This document shows, one piece after another, positions 24,688 through 34,772 of a DNA stretch of 64,000 bases. Position 1 is the stretch's first letter, and every line of letters begins with the position of its first letter. Position numbers and translations under genes: made by a program. The DNA comes from Bdellovibrio sp. (GTDB taxonomy: Bacteria > Bdellovibrionota > Bdellovibrionia > Bdellovibrionales > Bdellovibrionaceae), in NCBI GenBank assembly GCA_025359945.1, contig JANYDD010000020.1:61937-125936 (forward strand), written 5' to 3'. The notes below the pieces were generated by a model. The model worked only from the letters and a program-made list of their open reading frames with translations. It was not told the DNA's origin and ran no database searches.

Positions 24688-27387
24688 ATGCTGAATATGG
24701 AAACAACGTCTTTGCAGAAAAATTCACCGGGTTTGGCTGGCGGATCGCTGACTCCACCAGAAAAGTTTGTTTATTTTTTTTCGGATCAAGAAACTGATGG
24801 AAACGCGTCCTTTAAAAATCTTCTCGGAGGCAAGGGCGCAAATTTAGCCGAGATGACTTCGCTGAAAATTCCGGTCCCACCAGGATTTACGATCTCTACC
24901 GAAATCTGTACCCATTTTTACCAGATTGGCGGCCAACTGCCCGAGTGGGTTAAGCCCGCCGTGATCCAGGCGTTAAAAAAAGTCGAAAGTCGCATGGGCA
25001 AAAAATTTGGCGATATTTCTGATCCCTTGTTGGTCAGTGTTCGATCCGGGGCTCGAGCATCGATGCCCGGAATGATGGACACGATTTTAAACTTGGGCCT
25101 GAATGATGAAACCGTCGAAGGTTTAGCCAGCAAATCCGGGAATGCCAGATTTGCTTGGGATTCTTACCGAAGATTTATCCAAATGTATTCCGACGTCGTC
25201 TTAAATATTAACGGCAGTCTGTTCGAAGTGGCCATCGAGGATTTAAAAGAAGACAAAAAATATCATTCCGATACTGAAATGTCCGAAGCTGATCTAAAAT
25301 CCTTGGTGCAAAAATTTAAAAATATTGTTTCCTCGATGTCCGGTCGAGCGTTTCCAACGGATCCCATGGCTCAACTGTGGGGTGCCATTCACGCCGTGTT
25401 CAAAAGCTGGAACACGGCAAGGGCGATCACTTATCGGGACCTGCACGGTATTCCGGCCAGTTGGGGAACCGCAGTAAATGTGCAGGCGATGGTGTTTGGT
25501 AATCGGGGAGACGATTGCGCCACGGGCGTGGCCTTCACCAGAAATCCCAGCACGGGCGAGAAAAAGTTTTACGGAGAATTTTTAGTTAATGCTCAAGGCG
25601 AAGACGTGGTCGCAGGGGTCAGAACTCCGGTGCCCATCGATCAAATGGAAAAAGTACTACCCCAAGCCTACCAAGAGCTTGTCGAAATTTATCAAAAGTT
25701 AGAAAAGCACTATAAAGACATTCAAGACATTGAGTTCACCGTTGAAAAAGGCAAACTTTGGATGTTGCAAACTCGCAATGGAAAAAGAACTGCGAAAGCG
25801 GCGCTTCGAATCGCTTGCGAGATGATGGACGAAAAATTGATCACCGAAAATGAAGCTATCTTAAGAATCGATCCCGCAAGTCTTGATCAACTTCTGCATC
25901 CCCGATTAGATCCCGACGCCAGCAAAACGGTTTTGGCTAAGGGACTTCCTGCCAGCCCCGGCGGCGTTTCCGGACAAATCGTTTTCGAAAGTGAAGACGC
26001 CGTTAAATGGAAAGAGCTTGGCAAAAAAGTGATCTTAGTTCGGGTGGAAACTTCTCCGGAAGATATCGCTGGAATGGTGGCCGCGCAGGGAATTTTAACG
26101 ACTCGGGGTGGGATGACTTCGCACGCCGCGGTGGTGGCACGTGGGATGGGAAAATGTTGTGTCGCTGGTTGTGGTGAAATTTTTGTAGATGAAAAATTAA
26201 AGACTCTAAAAGCCAAGGGCTACGTTTTGAAAGAGGGCGACGTGATTACCCTGGACGGTTCGACCGGTGAGGTTTTTCTTGGAGAAGTAAAAACGCTGCC
26301 GCCAGAACTCAGTGATTCTTTTGATCGAATAATGGCTTTAGCAGACCGAAAAAGAAAATTAAAAATTCGAACAAATGCCGACACACCAAAAGATGCTCAG
26401 CAGGCCAGAAAATTTGGCGCCGAGGGTATTGGCCTGTGCCGAACCGAACATATGTTTTTTGGTGCCGATCGCATTGATGCCGTCCGCGAAATGATTGTTG
26501 CCGATAGCACTTCGGACCGCGAGAAAGCCCTGCAAAAACTTTTGCCCATGCAAAGACAAGATTTTTATGAAATTTTTAAAATCATGCAAGGTTACCCTGT
26601 GACGATCCGATTGTTGGATCCGCCGCTGCATGAATTCGTGCCACATACAGACGAGGAAATCAAAAGTCTTTCCGAAAGAATTAAAGTCGAATTCAACCAA
26701 TTGCGCGCCCAAATTAAATCGCTGCACGAATTTAATCCGATGTTGGGTCATCGAGGCTGCCGATTGGCGATCACCTACCCCGAGATTTACAAAATGCAAG
26801 TGCAGGCCATCGCCGAAGCCGTTGTTTTGTTGACCAAAGAAGGCGTAAAAGTTGAACCGGAAATTATGATTCCTTTGGTAGGTGTCGAGCGCGAGTTACA
26901 AATTCTACGAGAACAAGCCGATGCCGTTGTTAAAGACGTGCAAGTGAAAAGTAAAAATTACTTTTCGTACACGATTGGCACGATGATCGAACTTCCCCGG
27001 GCCGCGGTGACTGCTGATTTGATTGCCGATCATGCGGATTTTTTTAGTTTTGGAACTAATGATCTCACTCAGACCACTTTGGGTCTTTCAAGAGATGACT
27101 CGGGAAGATTTTTGGGAAGTTACGTTAACCAAGGAATTTTTGCGAAAGATCCTTTTGTTAGCATCGATCAAAAAGGTGTGGGACTTCTGGTCAAAACCGC
27201 AGTTGACTTAGGTCGAAAAACAAAGCCAGATTTAAAGATGGGTGTTTGTGGAGAACACGGAGGAGATCCCGACAGCATCGAGTTTTTCCATCGAGTGGGA
27301 CTCAATTATGTCAGTTGTTCGCCCTTTCGCGTTCCTATTGCCAGACTGGCAGCCGCCCGCGCGGAGCTTCTAAGCCCCGCCAAATAG
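24688..27387 (+). CDS. ppdK: Pyruvate, phosphate dikinase
   Basis: Interconverts pyruvate + ATP + Pi and PEP + AMP + PPi, linking glycolysis and gluconeogenesis. The N-terminal ATP-grasp part contains GGKGANLAEM and the long SMPGMMDTILNLGLN. The swivelling phospho-His domain has GGMTSHAAVVARGMG with His 479, and the C-terminal PEP domain has the catalytic Cys 854 in MGVCGEHGGDP. 899 residues is typical. The ATG at 24688 is close behind GGAA; another ATG 9 nt later is possible. In an amino-acid-fed predator it would supply PEP for gluconeogenesis (inference). Confidence 0.97.
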   Translation: MLNMETTSLQKNSPGLAGGSLTPPEKFVYFFSDQETDGNASFKNLLGGKGANLAEMTSLKIPVPPGFTISTEICTHFYQIGGQLPEWVKPAVIQALKKVESRMGKKFGDISDPLLVSVRSGARASMPGMMDTILNLGLNDETVEGLASKSGNARFAWDSYRRFIQMYSDVVLNINGSLFEVAIEDLKEDKKYHSDTEMSEADLKSLVQKFKNIVSSMSGRAFPTDPMAQLWGAIHAVFKSWNTARAITYRDLHGIPASWGTAVNVQAMVFGNRGDDCATGVAFTRNPSTGEKKFYGEFLVNAQGEDVVAGVRTPVPIDQMEKVLPQAYQELVEIYQKLEKHYKDIQDIEFTVEKGKLWMLQTRNGKRTAKAALRIACEMMDEKLITENEAILRIDPASLDQLLHPRLDPDASKTVLAKGLPASPGGVSGQIVFESEDAVKWKELGKKVILVRVETSPEDIAGMVAAQGILTTRGGMTSHAAVVARGMGKCCVAGCGEIFVDEKLKTLKAKGYVLKEGDVITLDGSTGEVFLGEVKTLPPELSDSFDRIMALADRKRKLKIRTNADTPKDAQQARKFGAEGIGLCRTEHMFFGADRIDAVREMIVADSTSDREKALQKLLPMQRQDFYEIFKIMQGYPVTIRLLDPPLHEFVPHTDEEIKSLSERIKVEFNQLRAQIKSLHEFNPMLGHRGCRLAITYPEIYKMQVQAIAEAVVLLTKEGVKVEPEIMIPLVGVERELQILREQADAVVKDVQVKSKNYFSYTIGTMIELPRAAVTADLIADHADFFSFGTNDLTQTTLGLSRDDSGRFLGSYVNQGIFAKDPFVSIDQKGVGLLVKTAVDLGRKTKPDLKMGVCGEHGGDPDSIEFFHRVGLNYVSCSPFRVPIARLAAARAELLSPAK

Positions 27388-27417
27388 GAACTTCGATCTA
27401 AAAAAAGGCGACTGGCT

Positions 27418-30400
27418 TTGAGAATTAAAAAAATAGAACTTATCGGTTTCAAATCCTTTAAGGACAGAACAGTCATTCAATTCGACGCTGGCATCACCGG
27501 CGTCGTGGGCCCCAACGGCTGTGGAAAATCTAATATCGTCGATGCCCTGCTATGGGTTATGGGCGAAATGTCGGCCAAAGACCTTCGCGGCGCTTCGATG
27601 TCAGATGTGATTTTTGCAGGCAGCGAGGATTATCCGGCCGCCGGTATGGCGGAAGTTTCATTAACTCTTGAAAACGACGGTGGGCCGTTCCCCGCGCAGT
27701 ATTTGAAATTTTCAGAAATTATGGTCACCAGGCGTTTGCATCGCAGTGGTGATTCGGAATATTTGATCAACAAAGAACCCGCCAGACTGCGCGATATCCA
27801 AGAAATTTTTATGGACACAGGAGCTGGATCCAAAGGTTTCTCCATAATTCAGCAAGGTATGATCGGACGAATTATCACCGCTAAACCCGAAGATCGCCGC
27901 ATGTTGATCGAGGAAGCCGCGGGGATTACCAAATTCAAAGCTCGAAAGCGCGAGTCTCAAAGAAAACTAGAATCAACGGAACAAAATCTACTTCGGTTGC
28001 AGGATATTGTCGGCGAGCTTAAACGCCAGATCGAAAGTTTGCAGCGCCAGTCGCAGCGAGCGGAACGCTATCGAAATTTAAAAAAACAAATTGAAGAGAT
28101 CGAGCTTTGGACTTGCAGTCGGCAATTTAAAAATCTTCGCGAGGTTGCCGAACAAGCACATTCGAACTTTCAGCAGGCCGAGGTCGGGCAAGTTCAGTCA
28201 ACCACACAGTTGGCTGAACTGCGAGTTCACCTAGAAGAGAAAAAATTAAAGCTTTTAGAACAAGAAAAAGTTTTGGATCAGCATCAAAGTGCTCTGTTGG
28301 AATTGCAGAATCGAATTCAGAAAAAAGAACTTGAAGTTCAAGAGCTGAAATTCAGGATCGAACAGGTCAAACGTGACGAGCAAATGAAAAACGTTTTGAT
28401 TCGCGAGCAGGTCGCTCGACGCGGGCTTTTAGCTCAAGAATTGCAAAGTTTTTTATCGGTCGATCAGAATCTTAAATCAGAAATTCAACAGCTTGAATCA
28501 GATTATTCTTTGCAAAAATTGACCTTTGAAGAAACTCAAGTCCGGATTTCCGAATTGGACGAGGACTTAACAGTTTTACGCCGGGAATTTTTCGCGTTGG
28601 GCCAGTCTGAAGCGACCTTGTCCGCACAGGTTCAGTCGCTGGATCAACAGATTTCTGATGTCGAACAAAAATCCGAAAATGAAGGCTTGGTTTTTGAAGA
28701 GCTTCAAAAAAAGTATGCAGAATTTGAACAAAGAAAAAACCGCCTGACCACCGAACAAGACGGCGAGAAACAATTGCAACTGAGTTTACTGAACGACGTC
28801 GAGACTTTTGAAGCAAACAAGAAATCTTTGCAGACTGAAATTTACAGCAAAAAAATCGAGGTCGACCAGTTCAAAGATCAGCTGAACCAGGTATCAAGTC
28901 GTCTTTATGGCTTAGAAAATTTGCAGCAAAGTTTTGAAGGTTTTGATGAAGGCGTTAAGTCCGTCATGCTTTGGCAGAAAAAATATGCTCAAGAAGGCCA
29001 AGCGGCATCCGCAGGGACTTTAGATGCCGATGGGCACCAAGTGGCGGTTCATGATTGGTTTCAACCGGTTTCCGAGGCCGTTGAAGTTCCCGCCGAATTT
29101 GAATTGGCGATGGAAGCGGCGCTTGGATCGCGCCTGCAGCTGCTGCTTTCGGAAGATGGCGAAAAAACTTTAAAGGCCGTGGATTTTTTAAAAGCCGAGA
29201 AAAAAGGGCGATCCAGCTTTTTAGCAGATTCAAGTGGTGTTCAAAACGCTGAAATAGCCTCGACTTTAAGCAATCATTCGGACATTGCTCCGGTTTACTT
29301 AAAAGATTTTATCCAAGCGCCCGAGCGGTTTAAAAATTCAGTCCATCGTATTTTATCTCAGGTTGCTGTCGTTGAAAATATCCGACACGCCCTAAAGCTT
29401 AGAGCCGAAAACCCGCAGTGGACTTTTGTCACTAGGGACGGGGATGTTTTATCTTCGGACGGAGTTCTAACCGCAGGATCCAACGATGATATGGAATCCG
29501 GCGTCTTGAAACGCCGACGAGAGATGAAAGAACTGAGCGTTCAAAAATCGGAATGGGCAGGAAAGTTAGCCCTGGCACAATCGAGTTTAAAGAAATGTGA
29601 AACTCAGTTGGATCACGCCATCGCCGAGTTTGAATCCGCGCAAAAAAGAAAAATCGAGCAAGAAATAAAGCTGACCGAATTGCGTAAAGATCTTGAGCGA
29701 GCTGAGAACGAACTTTTCAATGCGAAGAATATTCTCATCCGCCAAGAAAAAGAGATTCATCGTTTGCGCGAAGTTTATGAGCAGCAAAAACTAAAACGTC
29801 AGCAACTGGGTCTGCATCTCTCTGAAACTCAAGAGAAACGAAAGCAGCTAGAAGAAACCGTGAACGATAAGGGCATGGATTTACAAAACTCGAAAATGGG
29901 TTTTGAATCGCTGCAGTCCCAAGTGATGGACTTGCAGTTGCGTTTGGCTTCAAAAAAACAAAAAGACCAGAATGATTCTCAACACGTGGCCAGTCTGCAA
30001 AAACAAATTTCAGGGCTGGATCAACAGATTGAAAAAATCTCAACCGAGACCGAAAAAAACAGCACACAGCTTTCCGAAAGTGCAATGAATCACGAACAAG
30101 CCAAACTGGATTTTGAAAAGATCAAAGAAGCGATCGAAAGTGGCCGAAGCGTTTTAAGTCATCAGCGCAGTGATTTTGATCAGCTGTCATTGGAAGTAAG
30201 AACTTTAGAATCCGAAGTGAACGCGGGTTCGCAAAAATCAAATGCTCTGCAAGTTCAAATGACCGATGCGCAGATTAAACTAGAGCAAGCCAGGATGAAA
30301 GAAACATACTTGATCGAGCAAGTCCGCGAACGCTACATGCTGAACCTAGAAGAAATTTATAGTCAGCGATCCGAAATTGATGGTGACTTGGAAAAATCCG

Positions 30401-31038
30401 AGGTCGAGCTAAAGGATCTTAAAGAAAAAGTATCTAAAATCGGCGAAGTGAATTTGTCGGCGATCGAAGAGTATCAGCAGTCGAACGAGCGCTATGAGTT
30501 TTTATTAAAGCAACAAAATGATCTTGTGCAGGCGAAATCTCAGCTTAGCAAGGTGATTGATCGTATCAATAAAATTTGCGCTAAGCGATTCAAAGAAACA
30601 TTTGAGTTAGTAAACGACCGCTTTAAAAAAGTTTTTCCCGTGCTATTTGGCGGCGGCGAAGCTCACTTAGAGCTTCACGAAGACCAAGAGCGTGGAGAAT
30701 TAGGAATCGATATTATCGCCAAACCTCCGGGCAAAAAAATGCAAAATATTTCTTTGCTTTCGGGTGGCGAGAAAGCATTGACCGCCGTGTCGCTGGTGTT
30801 TTCGATTTTCCTAGTCAGGCCATCCCCCTACTGTTTACTGGATGAGGTCGATGCGCCCTTGGACGATGCCAATGTTTTTCGCTTTAACGATTTGGTTCGA
30901 GAAATGGCCAAGCGTTCACAGATTATTGTAGTCACACACAACAAGCACACCATGGAAGTGGCCGGGAAGCTTTACGGTGTGACAATGCAGGAAAAAGGTG
31001 TTTCCACAATGGTGTCAGTTAATTTGCAGGACTTGTAG
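27418..31038 (+). CDS. smc: Chromosome segregation protein SMC
   Basis: Condensin ATPase. Walker A GPNGCGKSN at residues 31-39; long coiled-coil arms on either side of a hinge domain at about 510-690; near the C-terminus the signature LLSGGEKALTAVSL and Walker B YCLLDEVDAPLDD. 1206 residues is standard. The start is TTG at 27418 (then RIKKIELIGFKSFKDR, the canonical N-terminus); no ATG is in frame before it. It follows ppdK by 30 nt and precedes ftsY by 56 nt; smc-ftsY linkage is common in bacteria. Confidence 0.97.
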   Translation: MRIKKIELIGFKSFKDRTVIQFDAGITGVVGPNGCGKSNIVDALLWVMGEMSAKDLRGASMSDVIFAGSEDYPAAGMAEVSLTLENDGGPFPAQYLKFSEIMVTRRLHRSGDSEYLINKEPARLRDIQEIFMDTGAGSKGFSIIQQGMIGRIITAKPEDRRMLIEEAAGITKFKARKRESQRKLESTEQNLLRLQDIVGELKRQIESLQRQSQRAERYRNLKKQIEEIELWTCSRQFKNLREVAEQAHSNFQQAEVGQVQSTTQLAELRVHLEEKKLKLLEQEKVLDQHQSALLELQNRIQKKELEVQELKFRIEQVKRDEQMKNVLIREQVARRGLLAQELQSFLSVDQNLKSEIQQLESDYSLQKLTFEETQVRISELDEDLTVLRREFFALGQSEATLSAQVQSLDQQISDVEQKSENEGLVFEELQKKYAEFEQRKNRLTTEQDGEKQLQLSLLNDVETFEANKKSLQTEIYSKKIEVDQFKDQLNQVSSRLYGLENLQQSFEGFDEGVKSVMLWQKKYAQEGQAASAGTLDADGHQVAVHDWFQPVSEAVEVPAEFELAMEAALGSRLQLLLSEDGEKTLKAVDFLKAEKKGRSSFLADSSGVQNAEIASTLSNHSDIAPVYLKDFIQAPERFKNSVHRILSQVAVVENIRHALKLRAENPQWTFVTRDGDVLSSDGVLTAGSNDDMESGVLKRRREMKELSVQKSEWAGKLALAQSSLKKCETQLDHAIAEFESAQKRKIEQEIKLTELRKDLERAENELFNAKNILIRQEKEIHRLREVYEQQKLKRQQLGLHLSETQEKRKQLEETVNDKGMDLQNSKMGFESLQSQVMDLQLRLASKKQKDQNDSQHVASLQKQISGLDQQIEKISTETEKNSTQLSESAMNHEQAKLDFEKIKEAIESGRSVLSHQRSDFDQLSLEVRTLESEVNAGSQKSNALQVQMTDAQIKLEQARMKETYLIEQVRERYMLNLEEIYSQRSEIDGDLEKSEVELKDLKEKVSKIGEVNLSAIEEYQQSNERYEFLLKQQNDLVQAKSQLSKVIDRINKICAKRFKETFELVNDRFKKVFPVLFGGGEAHLELHEDQERGELGIDIIAKPPGKKMQNISLLSGGEKALTAVSLVFSIFLVRPSPYCLLDEVDAPLDDANVFRFNDLVREMAKRSQIIVVTHNKHTMEVAGKLYGVTMQEKGVSTMVSVNLQDL

Positions 31039-31094
31039 TCCTGTATCTGGCTGAAGACCAGTTTGTGAAGACCAGTTTGTAAGGAGACCTGCGC

Positions 31095-32165
31095 TTGGAA
31101 CCTTTCTTGATGTTGCTCATTATTTCAGTCTTTGGAATTATTTTTCTAATTCTCTCGATTTTGATTTTTAGAAATCAAAAAAAAATAAAGAATCAAACCT
31201 CTGAAATCAATCGGGCCTCTCTGGAAGATCAAAAAGAGAATCTCAGTTCCCCGAATTCGCTTCAGCGGGCTTTAGAGAAAACCGAGAAAAATTTTTTAGG
31301 AAGAATCCGTTCGCTTTTTGTAGGGGGGGATAGTAGCCCAGCCCTGGAACAGATTGAAGAAATTTTATACACCAGCGACTTGGGTCCAAAGACTGTCGAA
31401 AGAATGCTTTCAAAATTATCAAAAAATTTAAATTTCAAAGAAAAGAATTCTTTTGAATCGATTCAAAAATATCTTAAGCAAGAATTCTTAGAGATTTTTT
31501 CAGATCCACCACCCAAAAAAATCTTTGATTTGGTTCAGCAAAATAAGCCTTTGGTTTTGATGATTGTAGGGGTCAATGGCGCGGGCAAGACCACTACGAT
31601 CGGAAAACTTTCAGCATTCTTAGCTGAACAAAATTTAAAAGTACTTGTTGCTGCCGGCGACACATTTAGAGCGGCCGCGTCCCAGCAATTGAAAGCTTGG
31701 ACCCATCGATCGCAGGCCGGCCTTTATCCCGTAGAGTTTTTTGAAGCTCCCCAAACAAAAGATCCCGGTGCGGTGGCTTTCGAAGCTTTGCAAAAAGCAA
31801 AAAACTACGATGTCGTCATTATTGATACTGCGGGGCGTTTGCACACCCAAAATCATTTGATGGAAGAACTTAAAAAAGTAAAGCGAGTGATGAAGAAGGT
31901 GATCCCTGAAGCTCCGCAAGAAACCTGGATCGTTTTGGACGCGAATTCTGGTCAAAATGCACTTAGCCAAGCGCGGGAATTCCATCAAAGTTTGCAACTG
32001 ACGGGTGTCATCGTGACCAAGTTGGATGGTTCAGCCAAAGGCGGAGTTACCTTGGGCGTGGTCGAAGAACTTAAGCTTCCAATTGTCTTTGTCGGAATCG
32101 GCGAAAAGGTTTCGGATCTTAAAGTCTTTTCAGCTTCGGAATTTGTGGAATCCCTTTTTCTTTGA
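31095..32165 (+). CDS. ftsY: Signal recognition particle receptor FtsY
   Basis: SRP receptor GTPase that docks ribosome-SRP complexes at the membrane. Unlike E. coli FtsY, it begins with a true membrane helix (about residues 4-26) instead of a long acidic domain. The N domain is near 80-135; G motifs are GVNGAGKTTT at 159-168, DTFRAAA, DTAGRLHTQNH and TKLDGSAKGG. Length 356. The start is TTG with AGGAG 9 nt upstream. The membrane-anchored form is known in deltaproteobacteria and actinobacteria. Confidence 0.95.
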   Translation: MEPFLMLLIISVFGIIFLILSILIFRNQKKIKNQTSEINRASLEDQKENLSSPNSLQRALEKTEKNFLGRIRSLFVGGDSSPALEQIEEILYTSDLGPKTVERMLSKLSKNLNFKEKNSFESIQKYLKQEFLEIFSDPPPKKIFDLVQQNKPLVLMIVGVNGAGKTTTIGKLSAFLAEQNLKVLVAAGDTFRAAASQQLKAWTHRSQAGLYPVEFFEAPQTKDPGAVAFEALQKAKNYDVVIIDTAGRLHTQNHLMEELKKVKRVMKKVIPEAPQETWIVLDANSGQNALSQAREFHQSLQLTGVIVTKLDGSAKGGVTLGVVEELKLPIVFVGIGEKVSDLKVFSASEFVESLFL

Positions 32166-32242
32166 ACCTTGGGCAGAAAAAGCATATGCTCTGAGCAGAA
32201 GTTGAGGCCTGAAACCTCAATTTGATTAAGGGTAACGACCAA

Positions 32243-32584
32243 ATGATTTCATCTCCGAATCCAAAAGCCGAAAAAAAAACTTACGATCTGAATTTCGGTG
32301 GACTGCCATTTAAACTTCGCTCGTCACATGATGAAAGCACAGTTTTTGAATTGGCTCAGTATGTAGACAATAAAATGCATCAGTCATTATCAGCTGTTAG
32401 AAGCGGCTCTTACCAAAACGCTGCAGTTTTGGCGGCGTTGAATATCGCCGAAGAGCTTATTTTGCTTAAAAAAACGGCATGGAAAGAACTAGACCAGCTT
32501 GAGAGAAAGTTAAAAACCCTATCTGATCAAATTGAAAATTCTAAGCCTCAAAAAAATAAAACTGAAAATAGTTCCGTAATTTAA
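32243..32584 (+). CDS. zapA: Cell division protein ZapA
   Basis: 113 residues from the ATG at 32243 (preceded by AAGGGTAACG); a TTG at 32222 would add seven residues. ZapA-like head (TYDLNFGGLPFKLRSSHDES, then VFELAQYVDNKMH) and a C-terminal helix for coiled-coil tetramerisation (LDQLERKLKTLSDQIENSK). It cross-links FtsZ filaments at the division site. A hairpin TTGAGG/CCTCAA at 32202-32220 lies in its leader. It is followed by the cyclo-ligase gene, as in many proteobacteria, but the 39-nt gap leaves no room for the 6S RNA gene often found there. Confidence 0.88.
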   Translation: MISSPNPKAEKKTYDLNFGGLPFKLRSSHDESTVFELAQYVDNKMHQSLSAVRSGSYQNAAVLAALNIAEELILLKKTAWKELDQLERKLKTLSDQIENSKPQKNKTENSSVI

Positions 32585-32623
32585 TTACTGGAATTTTTTA
32601 GTTATTTTGAGGAGACCTCTGGA

Positions 32624-33196
32624 ATGATCCAGACAAAATCGACATTAAGAACTCACTTTAAAAGTGAAATTCTACAGTTTTTAGGGACTCCGTCGGGTGA
32701 AGCGGCCACACGTGCAATGCAAGCCCAAATTGCTGAGCTTTTAAAAACCCGCTCGGGCAATTGGGGCGCCTTTTCCCCGGATCAATTTGAACCGCAGGTT
32801 TTTTCGATGCACGAATCCAATCAGGCTTCCGTGCAATGGGCCTTTCCCTGTATTGATGGAAACCACTTGAGCTATCGAATTTCACGTTCAAAAAAATATA
32901 GAGTAAATCAATTCAATATTCGTGAACCGGATCCCAATGAAAGTGAAGTCGCAAGTCAGCTGCAAGGGGTTTTCGTGCCAGGATTGGCCTTTGATTCAGA
33001 AGGCTTTCGACTGGGGCGGGGCAAAGGTTTTTTCGATCGTTTTTTAGCACAGTTTAATGGCGAAAAAGTCGGTGTTTGTTTTGAGCTGCAAAGGCTTGAG
33101 CACTTTCCTGCGACCGCCGTAGACGCATGGGACCAGAAAGTGGATCTGGTTCTGACTGAAAAAAAGACACACATCACCCATCAGAGAAAGAGATAG
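32624..33196 (+). CDS. 5-formyltetrahydrofolate cyclo-ligase
   Basis: Converts 5-formyl-THF to 5,10-methenyl-THF with ATP, salvaging a storage folate. The family signature is at the C-terminal half: FVPGLAFDSEGFRLGRGKGF with the following FDRFL, and a basic N-terminal LRTHFKSEI. 190 residues is normal. AGGAGACC precedes the ATG by 8 nt. Position directly after zapA and before rny supports the call (YgfA-type). Confidence 0.92.
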   Translation: MIQTKSTLRTHFKSEILQFLGTPSGEAATRAMQAQIAELLKTRSGNWGAFSPDQFEPQVFSMHESNQASVQWAFPCIDGNHLSYRISRSKKYRVNQFNIREPDPNESEVASQLQGVFVPGLAFDSEGFRLGRGKGFFDRFLAQFNGEKVGVCFELQRLEHFPATAVDAWDQKVDLVLTEKKTHITHQRKR

Positions 33197-33206
33197 AGAG
33201 GTAAAT

Positions 33207-34772
33207 ATGGAATTAATTATCGCTGTCATCGGCGGCCTTTTATTAGGAGGCATCGGAGTTTTTATTTTCAAAAAAATTCAGGATGACGCTCAAAAAAAAT
33301 CCGCAAGCCTTGAAGCTGAACGGATTTTGAATCGAGCTAAAGCTGAATCTGCAAAAATCGATAAAGATTCGAAAGCGCGCGCCAAAGATTTCGAAGCCCG
33401 TGCTCGAAAAAATGCCGAGGTCGAGATTCAAAAACAAAGGTCGCAACTAAAAAATAAAGAAACCCAGTTAGAGCGTCGATTGCGCGAGTTGGATGAAATC
33501 CAAAAGAGCAAAGCTCAAGAAAGTGACCGCGAATTACAAAAAATAAAAAACACTCAAGAAAAATTGCAGATCACTGAAAATCGTATCAAAGAAAACGAAC
33601 ACAAACTGCAAGATCACTTGGGCGAATTAAAAACCAAGTTAGAGCGTGTCGCCCAGATGACCACCGACGAAGCCAAGCGAACTTTGACCGACGCTCTTGA
33701 GGCCGATGTCCGAAAAGAATCCGCGGTGAAAATCGAAAAGATCGAAAAAGAAGCCGAAAAAGAAGCTGAAACTAAATCTAAAAAAATATTGGCAACAGCC
33801 ATTGCTCGATTTGCTTCCGAGTATACGTCTGAAAAAACGGTCAGTGTGATGGCCCTAGATAGCGAAGAGATGAAGGGGAAAATTATCGGCCGCGAGGGTC
33901 GAAATATTCGGACCCTTGAAGCTTTGTGCGGTGTGGATTTGATTGTTGATGACACTCCGGAAGCCGTTGTCATTTCAGGGTTTGATGCCGTTCGAAGAGA
34001 AATGGCCCGGCGTACGATCGCAAAACTGATGGAAGACGGCCGCGTTCACCCCGCCAGAATCGAAGAAGTCGTGGACAAAGTTCGCATTGATTTAGCGAAG
34101 TCGATTCAAGAAGAGGGCGAAAAAGCCTGTTTGGAACTGGGCCTTCCCAATGTTCATATCGAGCTGATTAAAACTTTGGGTAGTTTAAAATACCGCCAGT
34201 CGCACACTCAGAATTTGCTTTTTCATTCGTTGGAAGTGGCTTACTTGGCCGGCAATATGGCCTCTGAAATGGGTTTAAACGTCAAGATCGCAAGGCGAGC
34301 AGGACTGTTTCACGATATTGGAAAAGCGATCGAACACACCGTCGAAGGCAGTCACGCGTTTGTCGGTGCCGAGTACTGCAAAAAATACGGTGAAAGCGAA
34401 GAAGTTTGCCACGCGATAAGGGCTCATCATAACGAAGAACTTCCGCATTCACTTTTAGCGCACATCGTGCAAGCGGCAAATATTTTGTCAAACTCTAGAC
34501 CAGGGGCTCGGCGTCCCGGAATGGATAACTTTATTCATCGCCTGCAAGAACTTGAAAGCATTGCCAACAGCTTTGACGGTGTTTTGAGAAGCTACGCTCT
34601 GCAGGCCGGTAAAGAAGTGCGCGTTTTTGTTGAATCCAGTCGGGTGACCGACGGCCAGTCGTCATTGATTTCGCACGATATTGTTCGCAAAATCGAACGC
34701 GAAATGCCGCATTTAGGACAAGTGCGCGTAGTGGTTGTGCGAGAAACCCGTAGCGTGGATATCGCAAGATAA
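33207..34772 (+). CDS. rny: Ribonuclease Y
   Basis: Membrane-anchored endoribonuclease that starts mRNA decay. An N-terminal membrane helix (residues 2-21), a charged coiled coil to about 200, a KH domain with GKIIGREG at 224-231, then the HD domain with H340, HD at 369-370 and a further metal-ligand region AHHNEEL. Length 521 is typical. It begins 10 nt after the cyclo-ligase stop. Its stop codon overlaps the ATG of tyrS as TAATG, so translation of the two is coupled. Confidence 0.97.
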   Translation: MELIIAVIGGLLLGGIGVFIFKKIQDDAQKKSASLEAERILNRAKAESAKIDKDSKARAKDFEARARKNAEVEIQKQRSQLKNKETQLERRLRELDEIQKSKAQESDRELQKIKNTQEKLQITENRIKENEHKLQDHLGELKTKLERVAQMTTDEAKRTLTDALEADVRKESAVKIEKIEKEAEKEAETKSKKILATAIARFASEYTSEKTVSVMALDSEEMKGKIIGREGRNIRTLEALCGVDLIVDDTPEAVVISGFDAVRREMARRTIAKLMEDGRVHPARIEEVVDKVRIDLAKSIQEEGEKACLELGLPNVHIELIKTLGSLKYRQSHTQNLLFHSLEVAYLAGNMASEMGLNVKIARRAGLFHDIGKAIEHTVEGSHAFVGAEYCKKYGESEEVCHAIRAHHNEELPHSLLAHIVQAANILSNSRPGARRPGMDNFIHRLQELESIANSFDGVLRSYALQAGKEVRVFVESSRVTDGQSSLISHDIVRKIEREMPHLGQVRVVVVRETRSVDIAR

